Positions 1-12,708 of a stretch of 64,000 bases of DNA are shown piece by piece. Under the pieces are notes generated by a model, which was not told where the DNA came from, did no database searches, and saw only the letters and a program-made list of their open reading frames with translations. The DNA lies in the NCBI GenBank assembly GCA_043228905.1, contig JBHGNT010000001.1:35464001-35528000 (forward strand). Direction: 5' to 3'. The stretch's first letter is position 1, and each line of letters begins with the position of its first letter. The stretch is from Azolla caroliniana (Eukaryota > Polypodiophyta). The position numbers and the translations under genes are program-made.

Positions 1-120
1 AGGGTTTGCTTTAGCTTCAAACTGTTACTATGCCAAAAACAGGTTTGGTTATATCCACATCCAGAACATGGCTGATTAAAGCTCATAGAAAGAGCATGAA
101 ATCAGTCTCAAAGATTACTG
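1..120 (+). other. possible exon end followed by a 5' splice donor
   Basis: The window opens with sequence that can be read without a stop from about position 30, and at 120-128 it meets a good plant donor (CTG then GTAAGTGTG). This could be the end of an exon belonging to a gene that begins to the left of the window. I do not recognise the short peptide and find no matching downstream acceptor or exon in the next 2 kb, so it may be chance. Confidence 0.2.
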
Positions 121-128
121 GTAAGTGT

Positions 129-2740
129 GATTTAATATACAAAAAACAAGGTGTGTTTATGATTGCTCTTTGGCTTGAGTAATGTTTGGACTTTTCTTGT
201 AATCTTGGAACTTCTTTCTTGGCTTTTTTTTTTCTAGAGGGATATTTGGAAGTTGACTTATCGTTCTTTGAGGACTTTTTTTTATTGTGATCTGGGTTTG
301 TTGGTGACTTTTAGCCTTTTTGTGATGTCACTTCTTTTTTATATCTTACTTTCCATGTTATTTGTGACGTTCAAAGTTCATTTGTGTCTTTACTGTTTTT
401 TCAGGGCTTCCTTTTTGTTTTTACCATTTGTTCTTTGAAAGATGTTTGTGTTTCTACTTCTCTTTTATGGTGTAGCTTCTTTGTCATTTGTGAAATGTAT
501 ATTTTTTGTGTCATTACTTGTCTTTTGTAGCATAACATCTATTGTTCTCTATCAATTATGACAGTGGAGTTCTTTTTTACTTTATTTTAGCATTTATTTG
601 ATCTTGGCTATATTTTCTATCATGCATGACTTCACTTTGACATTTATTCAATTATGGCTTCGAATTTTCACAGCTAACAATGTTCGGTTGATGGCGATGT
701 TGAGTAGGCGCAAAAAGCCAAATGAGCAAATCTGGGTAGCAACATAGGATGGAGAAGGAGACAAGTAAATGAAGAGGATGAGGCAAAAGAGATAGTAGTT
801 AGATACAAGTGAGGAAGAGGAGAGAAAAAGAGAGATAGGTGGGATGGAAGCTCGTGTTTTCAGGGGAAAAACAAGAGCAATTTGTCTAAGACAATGAGGA
901 GAGGGGAGATGAGGTTCATATACCTTACCTCCCAACAAAAGTGGGGGAATTCTAAAAATACCCTTTGCATTATTAAAAAGGGGTATAACACCTGAGCGTA
1001 ACTCACATCCCAAACCTAAGCTATTTAGGTTGAATTACTTTGTAACTTACCAAAACAAATTGTACATTGGAAAACACAAAATTGAATGGCAATGCATGCT
1101 AGTTAGTGTGTACTTAGCCTAAACTTGATGTTCCATCATAAAAACATGTTTAATGGCAAACTTAACCCATCACCCTTGTAGGTTTTGGGTGATCTTGCAC
1201 TCGAGTTTCATTGTTGTCTTTAAACTCTTGTTTTGAGATATATCATTCTATTGTGAGATGCAATCATGCTCTTAGTTGTGGGACACTAGTCTTGGCCTAA
1301 TTTACACTCTTGTAGGATTCTTGGAGTTGTCACTCTATCTTGTAGTGTAAACCTTTCTAATTGTGGGAATAATGGGTTTCCTTCTCACTTTTCTATATAC
1401 CACAATTAGTATGCAATGTGCCCAAATTTCTATATATGCATAAACTACTTGCAAGGATGTGTAAATGGTTAGAAATTTGTGTACCTTGTGAAAACCTTGA
1501 AACGGTTGCTTGCCATTTTGTAGTCTTAGTTAGCACATAGTAGAGGATTGTAATCAAGCTCTCTACTTGACCATCGGACCTAAAGTAATCCAATGTTCTC
1601 TTCCCATGTGTGACCATAAACTTACCTTAGTCAATGTATACTTGGTTGTTCATAAATTCAATGCGGAAAACCAAAACCTAATGTCATGTTTTTTTGTAGA
1701 AATTGTACAACAGCTCGAGTGTTTTCTTAGTGCAAGCTTCTATGGAGTAGTTACACTAATGTATTTGATGATGTCAACCTTCATTTTTTGAATGATTGCT
1801 AAGTCATTATTGGCATCATTACTTCTCACATCTCTTTACATCTATATTCTTCAAGAGTGTTGCCAACCACAACTAGGCTTGCAATATTTTTCAATAAATT
1901 GTAAATGATGTTGGTGCTTAAGTGCCCCTTTACTACTTCCACAATGAGATTGCTCAATTAATGTTTTCTCATCATGACCTATCAATCACTTGCTTAGTCC
2001 ATCATATTCTTGCCCTTACTTGTATAGGTTGCACCAACCCATTGTAAATGTTTTACACTTCTTCAACAATGCACACTATTGGAAGTCAATGTGAGAGCAA
2101 AAGTTATTTTGTCAAAGAGTTTCTCTTGGATTGGAAGTGGCACCTATAAGCACAAAGAAGAGGCACCAGAGTCTTCTCGAAGAAGCCAAGCACTAGATCA
2201 CCTAGATCTCTCTTTTTCAAATTGATATGTCAAAAACTAAATCACATTTGGATTGCCATTAGACCCGTGTTCTATTCGTCACATGGATAATTACCCTTTC
2301 CAAGCATGGCAGAATTGTTTAAAGCTATTCTCAACTTCAAGAGAACCATGAAAAAACTTGTATAATGTGATCCCTCCTTCGGCAAGAGATATTCCTCAAG
2401 AGGGGTTATCGTGAGTGCTCTACCCATAGGAAAGTTCCATGATCACAAACAACCTTAGTGGGTTCCTTATCCGCATGACCAACCTAAGGAGACCTCTCAG
2501 CCACATGAACAACCCAAATGATGATCAATTGCTTGTTGTATCCATAAGATATGTATACACCAATGACTCATGAGACTTGAGCTCGAACCGACATGTTGTG
2601 TATAAGGAGCCTCCCTTGTGCTTCCATTGTCCGGACAAGTGTGAAGGTGTCCAAATCATGTACCGACTAAAACCAACAAAGGCGAGGCCGTTAATGAAGG
2701 TGCTTGCTTCTTGGTCTGCAAACTCATCCTTCCTCTTCAA
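129..2740. other. intergenic or intronic region, no supported gene
   Basis: This stretch is AT-rich and its open frames are short. None has a recognisable domain. From 240 to 620 it is very T-rich on the plus strand with repeated short TTTTGTG-like words. The remainder looks like old decayed repeat DNA, but I could not recognise any retroelement protein in it. Confidence 0.5.
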
Positions 2741-2743
2741 AGC

Positions 2744-3317
2744 TTAGGGTTTGAACGCACACGCATCTCTGCCTAACTTCTCCCTCTCTCTCGACACGCA
2801 GAAATATATCTGGGCTTGTCTGATTCCTGCAGCGGGTCTTTCCTCTGGTTGGGTTATAAAGAAGAAGAAGAAACTCTCAGAAAGACTGTTAAAATATGTA
2901 TTCCAGAGGGTAAGGGGGACTCGACTCGTGGTATGCTTCATTTTTTATGTACCCTTCAATCAGACGAAGGAGGGATTCTTAGATGAGAGGAATTCTTTCC
3001 CCACAGAGACTCGCCTCATTGATTTCTATACAATTACTCTTCTAAATATGTTGAAATTATTTTAGCCTAACAAGGCCTTTTAAATCTTATGCCAAATACT
3101 ACACACAAATAAGTTTCCAGTTTTGAATATGCATTAACATAACATCTATGGGTTCTCTCTCCTTTTTTTGAAAGATACAAAAAATTGAACAAAGTTTAAA
3201 TTCTGCAAGGGTGTGTACTGTTGAAACGTGTGTAATTGATTGCTCCCTATTGATTGGATGAATGGGTTCTATATACATATATCTTGGGTTGATTTGTGTT
3301 GTGTGGGCTGAAGGAAC
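2744..3317 (+). promoter_or_regulatory. probable 5'UTR exon and 5'UTR intron of the hnRNP H/F-like gene
   Basis: A CT-rich leader-like segment at about 2760-2800 is followed at about 2909 by a good donor (GAG then GGTAAGG). An acceptor-like AG lies at about 3312-3313, a few bases before the start codon at 3318. A non-coding first exon followed by a 400-bp intron would fit. This is inference from splice signals only. Confidence 0.35.
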
Positions 3318-4169
3318 ATGTTGGGGAGCATGGGGCAGCATCATGCAGATGGATACGAGATGGGAAGCTCGAAGAGGCAGAGAATGATAGATGAAGATGT
3401 GTATTATGGGGTGTCACCAGCTCTTCGATCGTCAGCACCACCACCGTATAGTTATGGAGGAGTTCACAGTGGGACACATGCTCGGTTACTATTCCCGGTT
3501 GTCCGTCTTCGTGGCCTGCCTTTTGATTGCAGAGACAGCGATGTTCATGAGTTCTTCGCAGGCCTTGATGTTGTCGATGTCTTGCTTGTCCACAAGCGCA
3601 GTCGGTTTTCAGGGGAAGCCTATGTTGTGTTTGGTGCCCCATTGCAAGTTGATTACGCACTTCAACGGAACCGCCAGAACATGGGTCGCCGATACATTGA
3701 AGTCTTTCGATGCAAGAAGCAAGAATATTACAACGCAATCGCGTCTGAGGTCCATGATACTAAGGCATATGATGACGATGACGATGATGATGATGGGCTT
3801 CGGAGGCCTCCCCTTCCGTCCTCTGCTTCTGCTAAATCAATGCCCATGCAAAAAAAAGGCAGCGCTGATAAGGAAGAGAATGTGGAACACACAGGTGTGC
3901 TTCGACTCCGTGGTCTCCCCTTCTCTGTCTCCAAACGTGATATTATTGAGTTCTTTGGAACCAATTCGGGACTTGAGGAGGAGAATGTACACATTGTTAC
4001 CCATTCGGATGGTCGAGCCACTGGTGAAGCTTTTGTTGAATTCAGTGGTCCCGACGACGCTCGGGCTGCTATGAAGAAGGATAAGATGACTCTTGGGAGT
4101 AGATATGTTGAACTATTTCCGTCTTCCAGAGATGAGGCCAAACGAGCTGCTGCCAGATCTCGGCAATAA
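3318..4169 (+). CDS. hnRNP H/F-type RNA-binding protein with two RRMs
   Basis: A single uninterrupted 283-residue frame. Two RNA-recognition motifs are visible: RRM1 at about residues 60-135, starting VVRLRGLPF and containing GEAYVVF, and RRM2 at about 194-268, starting VLRLRGLPF and containing GEAFVEF. The LRGLPF opening and a GEAF/YVxF RNP1 are typical of the quasi-RRMs of the hnRNP H/F and GRSF1/ESRP group, which bind G-rich RNA in splicing and mRNA metabolism. The linker contains a run of eight aspartates (residues about 151-158) coded by a GAT/GAC microsatellite. The start at 3318 is the first ATG of the frame and lies just after a probable 5'UTR acceptor. Plants have close single-exon homologues annotated only as RRM family proteins. 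The specific RNA targets cannot be told from sequence. Confidence 0.93.
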   Translation: MLGSMGQHHADGYEMGSSKRQRMIDEDVYYGVSPALRSSAPPPYSYGGVHSGTHARLLFPVVRLRGLPFDCRDSDVHEFFAGLDVVDVLLVHKRSRFSGEAYVVFGAPLQVDYALQRNRQNMGRRYIEVFRCKKQEYYNAIASEVHDTKAYDDDDDDDDGLRRPPLPSSASAKSMPMQKKGSADKEENVEHTGVLRLRGLPFSVSKRDIIEFFGTNSGLEEENVHIVTHSDGRATGEAFVEFSGPDDARAAMKKDKMTLGSRYVELFPSSRDEAKRAAARSRQ

Positions 4170-5775
4170 TGAAATTTGAGGAGAGAGCAAATGCTCGAAG
4201 TAATGTGAAGTGTGCTTATGTTAATTAATGCCATGCCATGTGAAGTGTTGTTATGTTAAAAGGGACTTCCATGCCAATGTCCACAGTGCTGATGTTAAGT
4301 CTTTTACTAGTTTTAGGCTTTTCGATTGTAAGCTTAGAGGGCCTTGGATTCAAGAATAGTGGAGATAATTGGAGAAATTCAGATTGCAGATTTTTGATGT
4401 GTCATAAATGCACGAGTGATGAGTCCAAATGCTAATGTTCATTGATTCTATGTGGATTTCTGGTAGACTTATAACATATTTATATTGTGAATTATGTATT
4501 AGTAACATGTGGTATACGTGAATGTGGACCTGCCCAACTAAATGGATGAAAGTATCAATCGTTCTTGGTGATTCATAAGGCTAGGTTGTTTTGAAGGTAT
4601 AAAGTTATGAATTTGGAAGACTGAGGAACTCTTCAGGAAAAAAATGCTAGTGTAGAGGATGTTTTGGATATAAAATGCGTGGCTTGAGTCTGTTGAAAGT
4701 GAAAGAATCTTTTTAGAATGGAAGGTGCAAATGAAATTAACATCAAATGGTTCATATTCTATACATGGAGTCGGTGTGGCCATCGTTCCTTTTGTTGATG
4801 GTGCTCAAAATGTATGAAGCATGAAGTATCATGCAGCAAGAGATGTTTAAACCCTGTCCGTAAAAGACTTGCTACTCTAGACAAGTTATACAATTGGAGC
4901 AATTGCAACATATCCTACACTTTAAAGTTGGTGGATGTCAAGTTATGTGAACGAATTGTAGGTAGGGTCAAATCAAAAGCATATGGTCATGTGAATCTCT
5001 AGTTTCAATTATTTCTTGGATAATAGTAGAGTTGTGCATACCTGGTTTCTCCTAGAAAAGGAATTCTAATGCAGAAGCATGAATAAGTAAAAAGTGAATG
5101 CAGATACTTCCAATATTTACCTAAGCAAGTAAATTAGGAATGGAATAATTCTCATAGGATGCAATAGTAATTTACTTTTGAGGGTTGTGCATATGGATCA
5201 TATGCTACAACCACTTCAACTTGAAGCTAAAATTCAAATAAATACCTTTTTAGACATGCAAGCATTTATCAGGAGTTGAGGTAACTAAGTTAAGATAGAG
5301 AATGGTTGTAGGTAAATGTTTTGCAGGATAACTTAGTGATGGATCACTTAGTTTTGTGAGTGGGTTAAGTTTAAGTCCTACAAAACATGAAATCCATTGA
5401 TAAGTGTTGGTTAGCAACTCCTTTCCCAAAAAATAAAACATTCTCTTTTTTAATTCTTCAATACCTCATCCCTCATAATTTATTAGCATCATTGTTCATC
5501 ATGGCATTATCTTCTCTGAAAGTAAAGAACTGTATAGACTGGAATAGCATTTGAACCCTTGGATGTCTACTTTCAGCTCATTTCATGTTTTCCTAGATCA
5601 AAGTGAATGATTTGAAAGATAGATGAGCACATAGCAGCAAACCACAGGAAAAATTAGAATGAAAATAAGTTTGAGACCAAATAAACAGGGTTCAAAAATA
5701 ATAGATTTCGTAAACTGAAAATTCTTAGTGCAGGAGGAATGGTTTGATTGAAATTTATGATTCCATGAAGCTTTC
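4170..5775. other. 3'UTR of the hnRNP H/F-like gene and convergent intergenic DNA
   Basis: The first few hundred bases downstream of the stop at 4169 are likely 3'UTR. The rest lies between two convergent genes, this one and the proteasome gene ending at 5776. Short open frames here show no recognisable domain. Confidence 0.5.
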
Positions 5776-7997
5776 TCAAGCAGCGGTTGTTTCCTCAACA
5801 ACAGGGGCTAGTGATACATTTGCTGCCACATCCTCGATAGTCTTTGTCCATGAATGTTCGCGTGCACCATCCTTGTCAACAATCTTTATTAAGAAATTTG
5901 GCGGTGATGCCACCAATCTGGTTCTTATCTCCTTGATACACATATCAACCAGTTTCAGAGACTCCTCCAACGACATGCCCTTCTGGTAGTACTTATCCAT
6001 TGTGGATAGAATGAAGTTGGAACCTGTAACAAAAAGATAAGTTGACACAGATGAGAACCAAACCCATCATCTCTCTCTCTCTCTCTCTCTCTCTATGACG
6101 AAGGTTCAAAAGACCCAAAACACATTGGATAACACCTTGTGGATGCACTTGCAGCCAAAAGGATCACGAAACAATAAAGTACAAGACTGTTATACTCAAT
6201 TTAACCTAACATGTTGAGACACCTACAAGCAAATCCCAAGGCCATTAAAGAGAGCCACAGGAAATCACTCTCCTCAAAAACTAGCAATCATCGTCTCAAA
6301 ACTGAGAACAGAACGTGAAGAGGCCTAGCTAGAGCAGGACACACATTCACAATTTGCCCAATTGGTAATCAGATAATGAGGAGAAGCTCATAATATGATG
6401 TGAACCATACATTTCAGATTTTATATTTATATATATCAAGTATCTATGTGGAGTATTGTGTTGAGGCGAAGACTTTGTGTAACCATGTTTGTGTATAATA
6501 TTATCAATATAATATAGACATGTGTTGTTCTAATGCATACCTTCATAAGGGCACTAGAATTGAAATTTGAAATACAGAAAGAAAACAAATGACAGAGTAA
6601 ATTGTATGAAACAAAGACTTCACTCATTTTTTCTTCTCTATTACATCGTCCTTGCGCATCTCCCAATGTCTGATAGTAGTACATGAAGGATAGACACATC
6701 ACACAATCTTACAAAACAAGCTACAACTTTGTTATATCGTACTTTAATTCGTACCCTGACACTCCCCGTTTTATATCAACCATGAAACTCCATCTGGAGA
6801 GGAGCACAGTGAGTGAATGCACAAGAAAGGCTGAATTATAAACGTGTCTATGAGAAAGGAAAACAAGGTGACAAAGGTTAACATGGAATTTGCAAAAGAA
6901 TGACACAATGATTGTAAGAGAATGTGATACAACCACACGCAAGCTTGACACATGTGAGGATTCAACAAGGAGACAAATATATAGTTAACAACTTGAACCG
7001 TTATTGATGGAAATCTTACAATAACCCATAGCTCCTTTGTCCAATTTATGCAGTGTTGCAATGTAATCGATGTAGTATAACGATGGTCCTACATCCTTGT
7101 CAAAGCCTGCCATCAAAGAGTTCACAAAATATGGACTCTGCATACATTAAATTGATGTATTTAGAAAATAATACATGAAATTGGCCGAGTATTTGTTCAT
7201 TTCACAGACATAAACTTAAAAAATGAGGTACGCCTGTACAAACGAACTAAACAATATAGAGATGAGTTAAATCTTAACAGACAATGAACAAATCAAATAG
7301 GCAAAATGTAGTGATGAGCTAAACTTAACAAACGATGAATAAACTCTGTACACTTGCCTTCCTAAGGGCCTGAGCAAGTTCGTTTCGAGTGAAATTGGCT
7401 GCAGCAGCTGTGGAAAGGGGAAGTCCATTTTTATATTCATAAAGCTGAATATTCTTTTGTATAAATTCTGTAAACTGAACCCTGAAAATTTTCACAAACT
7501 AAAATGAGGAGGAAAACACATAGGTACCAGCAATCAAACATTCTGAAAAAGGAAATTTTACAAATAATTGACATTCCATAAAGCATCAGTAATGACTTGA
7601 CATGATCGATATGAGGGTTTCAGTTTCTTATTGCGTACAACTAAAACCTTCATCAATTTTACTAGACGGACTGAGAAGCAAAAAACGGGAAAGAGAAAGA
7701 AACAAAAATCAGAAAAGCAATAGAAGCCTGACATAATTTCATAAGCAGATAAATAAAGGCATTGTTGGATCTGTAAAGTTCCGAACCCCTGCATTAAAAA
7801 TAAAAAGGTAAATAAAAGAGAAAGAAAGAGGAAATAGACCTGTCTCCTCTCTCTCCGGTGGCTCCGAGAAGCTTGTGGGAGTCGAGTTTCATGATCTTGT
7901 CTTCGCTCGTCTTCTGCACGATGATGCTCTGCAGAGAAGACGTGTCTTCGACGATGAGGGAGAAACCATCGCCAACGAGGCCGAACACGCACTCCAT
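5776..7997 (-). CDS. PBD: 20S proteasome subunit beta type-2 (plant beta-4, PBD)
   Basis: Four exons on the minus strand: 7840-7997, 7358-7481, 7020-7137 and 5776-6023. Phase is kept throughout, giving 215 residues. The protein starts [12 protein letters not shown], contains [33 protein letters not shown] and [16 protein letters not shown], and ends with a [19 protein letters not shown] block plus a short Ala/Glu-rich tail. This is the full plan of plant PBD1/PBD2 (about 204 residues), a structural, non-proteolytic subunit of the 20S core beta ring. It lacks an N-terminal propeptide and catalytic Thr, as expected. The acceptor of intron 1 and both sites of intron 3 are normal. Intron 2 begins GCAAGT after AAG, a GC-AG intron. 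A (CT)n tract on the sense strand lies just upstream of the start codon. Confidence 0.96.
6069..6094. repeat. (CT)n microsatellite in PBD intron 3
   Basis: About 13 uninterrupted CT dinucleotides on the plus strand, inside the last intron of the proteasome gene and about 45 bases from the exon 4 acceptor. Confidence 0.95.
7352..7358 (-). other. GC-AG intron 5' splice site in PBD
   Basis: On the minus strand exon 2 ends in AGGAAG and the intron starts GCAAGT. Cutting here keeps the conserved ALRK-SPY junction in phase with exon 3. No GT nearby restores both phase and family sequence. The flanking AAG and the AAGT after GC match the known consensus for GC-AG introns, which form roughly one percent of plant introns. 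Confidence 0.85.
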
Positions 7998-8121
7998 CTC
8001 CTTGTTTCTCTCTTTGCTTGGCGCTCGCTGTTGCTCTGCGTTTCTCTGGCTATGGCGATGGAAAGTGAAAACAGTGGGGTGTTTGATATTTCTCTGTTCT
8101 TCACGTCGACGTTCTTTTGCG

Positions 8122-8125
<4 letters not shown>

Positions 8126-8171
<46 letters not shown>
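8126..8171. repeat. (GA)n microsatellite at the PBD 5' end
   Basis: About 22 GA dinucleotides on the plus strand, read as CT on the sense strand of PBD. It lies about 130-175 bases upstream of the PBD start codon, so in the leader or core promoter. CT/GA tracts at this position are common in plant promoters and can bind GAGA-binding (BBR/BPC) factors; a role here is inference. Confidence 0.9.
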
Positions 8172-8173
<2 letters not shown>

Positions 8174-10303
8174 GGACATGGGCCTCCCCTTTTCTTAAAT
8201 TCCCAAAATACCCCCCAACCCACCCGTTGGCCAGGGGAGCCCAACAAAACGAATGAGAAACCAACCAATGGGCATGAAAGTGTTAATTAAGGCCACATGT
8301 CCGGACACGTTTTGGGATGTGCCGAAAGATTGAATTCGCTTCCAATCATCCTAAAGAAATTCATTTGTGTGGGATTTGACTAACAGCATCGTGCGATGCC
8401 TGAACAAATTCTTGAGATGGGATGGATTGGTGTTGCATTTAGATTATTGCCCTGACTGAGCACGTTTCATTGTTTCTCCCATCCAGATGGCGAGAACCCG
8501 TGACTTTGTGGAAATGGCATTTATATATGCGTTTCGAGGCACCTATCATTTGTCTTTTGCGAGTCATTTTCAATGAAATGATATCCTAAATTCATGAATC
8601 ATAATGGATGCCTCAATGAGGGGTTACTCGTGAACCATGAAACTTATCTTTGATATTCATAGTCGTCATGGAAACCTAACTAATATAAGTCTTTATTTTG
8701 CAAACTTTTATTTGTGGTAGTGGATAGTGAATCTTCCATTAGACCTCACGGGTCGAGTCACCACAACACATTGACTTAACCACGTACCTTATCATCTGAT
8801 TTATTCACAAATACAATAAAAATTCTTCAAATTTTCTTGTTGTTTTCAATTTTAAAAGAAAATGTGGGGGAAGTTTGTCCCTTGATAGTATCCATGTAAT
8901 ATTGATATTGGTATGATGCAACATATCTTTATCTTGTAGATTATAAGAGTTCATAAAAAATAAGAAGTTATTTTTCAATTTCAAAATTGATGTGATATGT
9001 GAAGATTTTTATTGAGAATAAGTGTTCATTACCACATTCCAACATAATTTGGACATATATTTAGGACCTAATGTATGTTTATGTCTCTTTTTCAAATTCA
9101 TGTTGTATTTCTTTTTTGCTTTTGAGGAAACATTTTATGCTACATTATTGGTTATTCACATCACAAACATGGACTTTCAGCTTGCAAGTAAGTGTCTCCA
9201 TGTTTGCACACTAAATATGATGGTTTCATAACAACAATGTTATTCTCAACAAGGAATTCCTTCAAATAGTTCTTCACACTATTGCAAGAGGAAGATATGT
9301 GGATGGAACAACAAATAAAGCCAAACATAAATTTTGCAATCACAACTACAATGAAGTTTGATACTCATACAAAGTCAATGAAGTTCCCCATATGCACGAG
9401 GTCATTGCACAAAAGCTCAAATATGTAGCATCAATACTGATAAGCCATATAAACATAGACTTGTAGTTAATAGAGTTTGGCCAAGTTATACATAAGACTC
9501 AAGATGTTACTACAAGCAATAAGATTTCAACATCCAAATTAAGTATTTACATGCCCTTTCTCACTCGTACCATAACTTTTCACTCTTGCAACTTGGAAAT
9601 TTGCCTATAGACCAACCAATTAAACGTTATTCTTATTTCCAAAGTGAGCATCGTTAAAAAAGAATGGAAGTGATGGATGGTCATGTGGGAAAATAAGAAA
9701 AAAAATTGCATATGAATTGGACGAAGAGGAGTTCAAGTTTCGCTCAGTGCAAGTTTAGCATGTGTTCATGCTCGAGAAGCCTTAAACAAGCACCTTTTTT
9801 TCTGCAAGTTAATGAAAAGCCTTATTTCGACAAATTCGTTCAATACCTCCAGAACAGAACCTAGTCTCTGAACCATGTAATACAATATTATTAATTCAAT
9901 ATTCAGAAACGATCAATGATTGCCATAATGAGAGAACCATGCAAGGTCTGTCAAAGCTTCGCTTTCCCCAATCTAGAGATGGCGATGGCCATATCTCCGA
10001 CCCATGAGAGATTCCTCAACCTCGACCACTACCACTATTACTAGGGAAACCACATGACTCCACAAAAGACTCTATTGTGCTAAAGAGTCGGAGTTTACTT
10101 GCCTCATTATTAATTATCGATCTGTGAATACATACATACATTATTAAATATGTACATACAGATACATAGATATGTACGTACGTACATAGTACGTCTATAC
10201 GTACATGCATACATACGGACATACTTATGCATGCATTCAAAAAAGGCTGAGAGACGAAGGCGAGCGAGGTAGGCGAAGGAGAGGAGGAGGAAGAAGGGAA
10301 TGA
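8172..10303. other. intergenic region between divergent PBD and AP-2 mu
   Basis: It holds the PBD promoter on the left and the AP-2 mu promoter on the right. The middle (8500-9950) is AT-rich with no recognisable coding sequence. At 10126-10240 there is a run rich in ACATA/TACG words (imperfect tetranucleotide repeats). GA-rich leader-like sequence at 10250-10300 precedes the AP-2 mu start codon. Confidence 0.5.
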
Positions 10304-12574
10304 ATGCCTGTGTCCGCTTCTGCTTCTGCTTCTGCCGTCTACTTCCTCAACCTTCATCGTCTCTACAGAGACGACGTCGGGTACTTGCGATTTCCTTTCC
10401 TTTCATCAGTAATCATGAACAATTTACGTTACTGTTTATTCTTCTTCTTTCTAGATTCGTAGCTCTCCTGTGAAATGTTACGGTTGAACGAACATATGCA
10501 GTTTTCTTCCTTTCCTTCGTCCGTTTCCACATTTTCGCAAGTAATGCAGAACTTCCAGAAATATGTACGCAAATTTCATGGTCTACTGAAATAGTTATTT
10601 TTCCCTTCCCGAAATGTGCTTTTTTGTTGGTCACCTTGTTTTCCACATGTATGAGCTCTCTGGGTTTCCATACATCGTTCCCAGTGTGGTAGGAAACCAG
10701 CAAAAATTACCTGTTGGAAGACTCAAATTTCTTCTTTAGGATTCAGGAAATACACTTTACACCCGTATTCGATTAACATGAAGTAGAATGATCCGTTGGC
10801 CCGCCAATGCTTTTTTATTCATCTTTTTGTACATCTCTCTGTAGACTGGTTGGAGAAAAGCTATCACTCTTTCATGCAGGTGACAAATTCACCAGGCCTT
10901 CTGCATGTATAGCTGCTTGGGTATGGGAAAGCTGAAATGGCCAAGAAGCTACAGGCACATCGTGGCATGGGTTGCCCCAAACTTAATAGTTGATTCTTAT
11001 TGATTCAAATTCCATTTTAGCGGAGCTGCTGCTCAAATTAAGTCATTGCGTGTGCAGATCTTGAATTCAGCAGTTTGGACCAGCCTTTCTTCTTCTGCCC
11101 TATTTGAATTTACTACCAGTGTTAAAGCTTATGCATGCTGCTCCCTGAAGTGCATATCACACCGCTTCTTAATTGATGTTCTTCTTGGTTATCCCTGTTT
11201 TCTGGAAGTAAGCTCTAGTTTTGTTCCCTGGGATGCATATTCAGTACTACTAGCATAACCAAAAGATAAGTCTTTCCTTTTTTCTCTGGAACAGAATTAT
11301 GTTCCCTTTCCGACAGTGAGCCAGTTGTGGTCTGTGACCACAATTATATTATGTGCTGAAACTGGGCCTAACAAAATTTGAGAAAATCTTTACCTATAAC
11401 TAGCTTTCACCCATATCATAATATGTAAAAACATACGTTAGAAGAGAGCACGAGTTTAGAAGAGCTGAAATAATGCACAGATTATCCCAAAGCTTGGTGC
11501 ACTCTATGTACTTTAGTATCATTTGAACTAAATATAAAGATTACAAGAACAAGAGGGTTCTAGATTGTACAACACAAGTCCTGGCCTGGCAAACATGAAC
11601 TTACAAAAGTGCCCTGACTGTTTGTATTGTGCTGGAAACTGTAATATCAAAATCACTTAATCTTGTGAGATTTTCACGATTAGAATGTTTCAGCCAGCAT
11701 AACACCAGCTCATGTGCTCCGTAGTGAAATGCAAATATAGCATATGTTTTGTAGTTTTTTACAATTGTGATTCGTAGTTCTCTGAATTAAGGCTTTTTTA
11801 ATACATAAGATTAGTAACCCAATGGGCAACTCAGCTACTATGTTAAATCCTCAGCAACACACGCCATTGACACCACTTATCCCACAAGCCATTATCCTGA
11901 AACTCGAAGGCTTGATAAATGTCAACTTACTTCATGGGTTCAGTTATTGATTACCTTAGTTAAGTGGTCATGAAGGCATGAGTACTCCGGAGGTGAAGAA
12001 ACTAATATGTTTGTTCAAACATACAACAATATGCATGGTTCCAAATATGTGCAACTTTATTAAAATCTGCTGTGAATCATCTCCAGATTTCCTAAATGGA
12101 GATTCAGTGCTGAAGTAACTGTAAATAATTATAAATGAGTCAGGTTGGATGATGGAGAGGATAAACCCAAGTCAAACGTCTTTTGCCACGTTTTCAAAGA
12201 GTAAGGGTCATGTCATCGCCAAGTGTGGAATACTTCAACACCAAAACAGAAAAATGTCAACAAACTCCTTCTAAGCAAGTTGCTTGAGTTAAAATTGTAT
12301 CCAATAAATATGTCAACACATCTGTGGGAATATCCACCAAATCGTATGGCTTAACAAAGCAGTAAAGTAGATAAAGATCATCATTCACTAGCCATTGTAT
12401 ATTGACGCCAAACATCTGAGGCCAAAATCTATAAAGTGGTGGAGAATTTTCATGGGCCCAATGTTGCATATTTTCGCTTGCTTAGCGTTATATATTTAAA
12501 ATTAAACTCCTATATTTGGTTTTTCAATTTGTTCATTTCCTTCTATTTCTGATTTCAGGTTATGTTCAAATTTA

Positions 12575-12708
12575 AATTGTGACCATTTTCATGATTTGTT
12601 TGATATGTGCTTTTCTTGTGAGTGTTTATGAAGGATATCTTTAATTGTGACCAATTTCATGATCTGTTTGATATAGACTTTACCTAAAACTTTCTTGTGA
12701 GTGTTTAC
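12575..12708. repeat. short direct duplication in AP-2 mu intron 1
   Basis: Two copies of about 55-65 bases (12575-12629 and 12642-12708) share AATTGTGACCA, TTTCATGAT, TGTTTGATAT and CTTGTGAGTGTTTA in the same order. The second copy has about a 12-base insertion. It lies just upstream of exon 2. Confidence 0.8.

Noticed and set aside
648-1013. A 121-residue minus-strand frame in the left intergenic region
   Set aside because: Composition is Ser/Leu/Ile-rich with no recognisable motif, no supporting splice structure and no family resemblance.
3391-4074. A 227-residue frame overlapping the hnRNP H/F-like gene
   Set aside because: It is an out-of-frame shadow of the RRM gene; its Met-rich run comes from the GAT/GAC repeat and it has no domain.
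7858-8256. Long plus-strand frames across PBD exon 1 and the GA repeat
   Set aside because: Antisense to PBD; most of their length is translated GA dinucleotide repeat.
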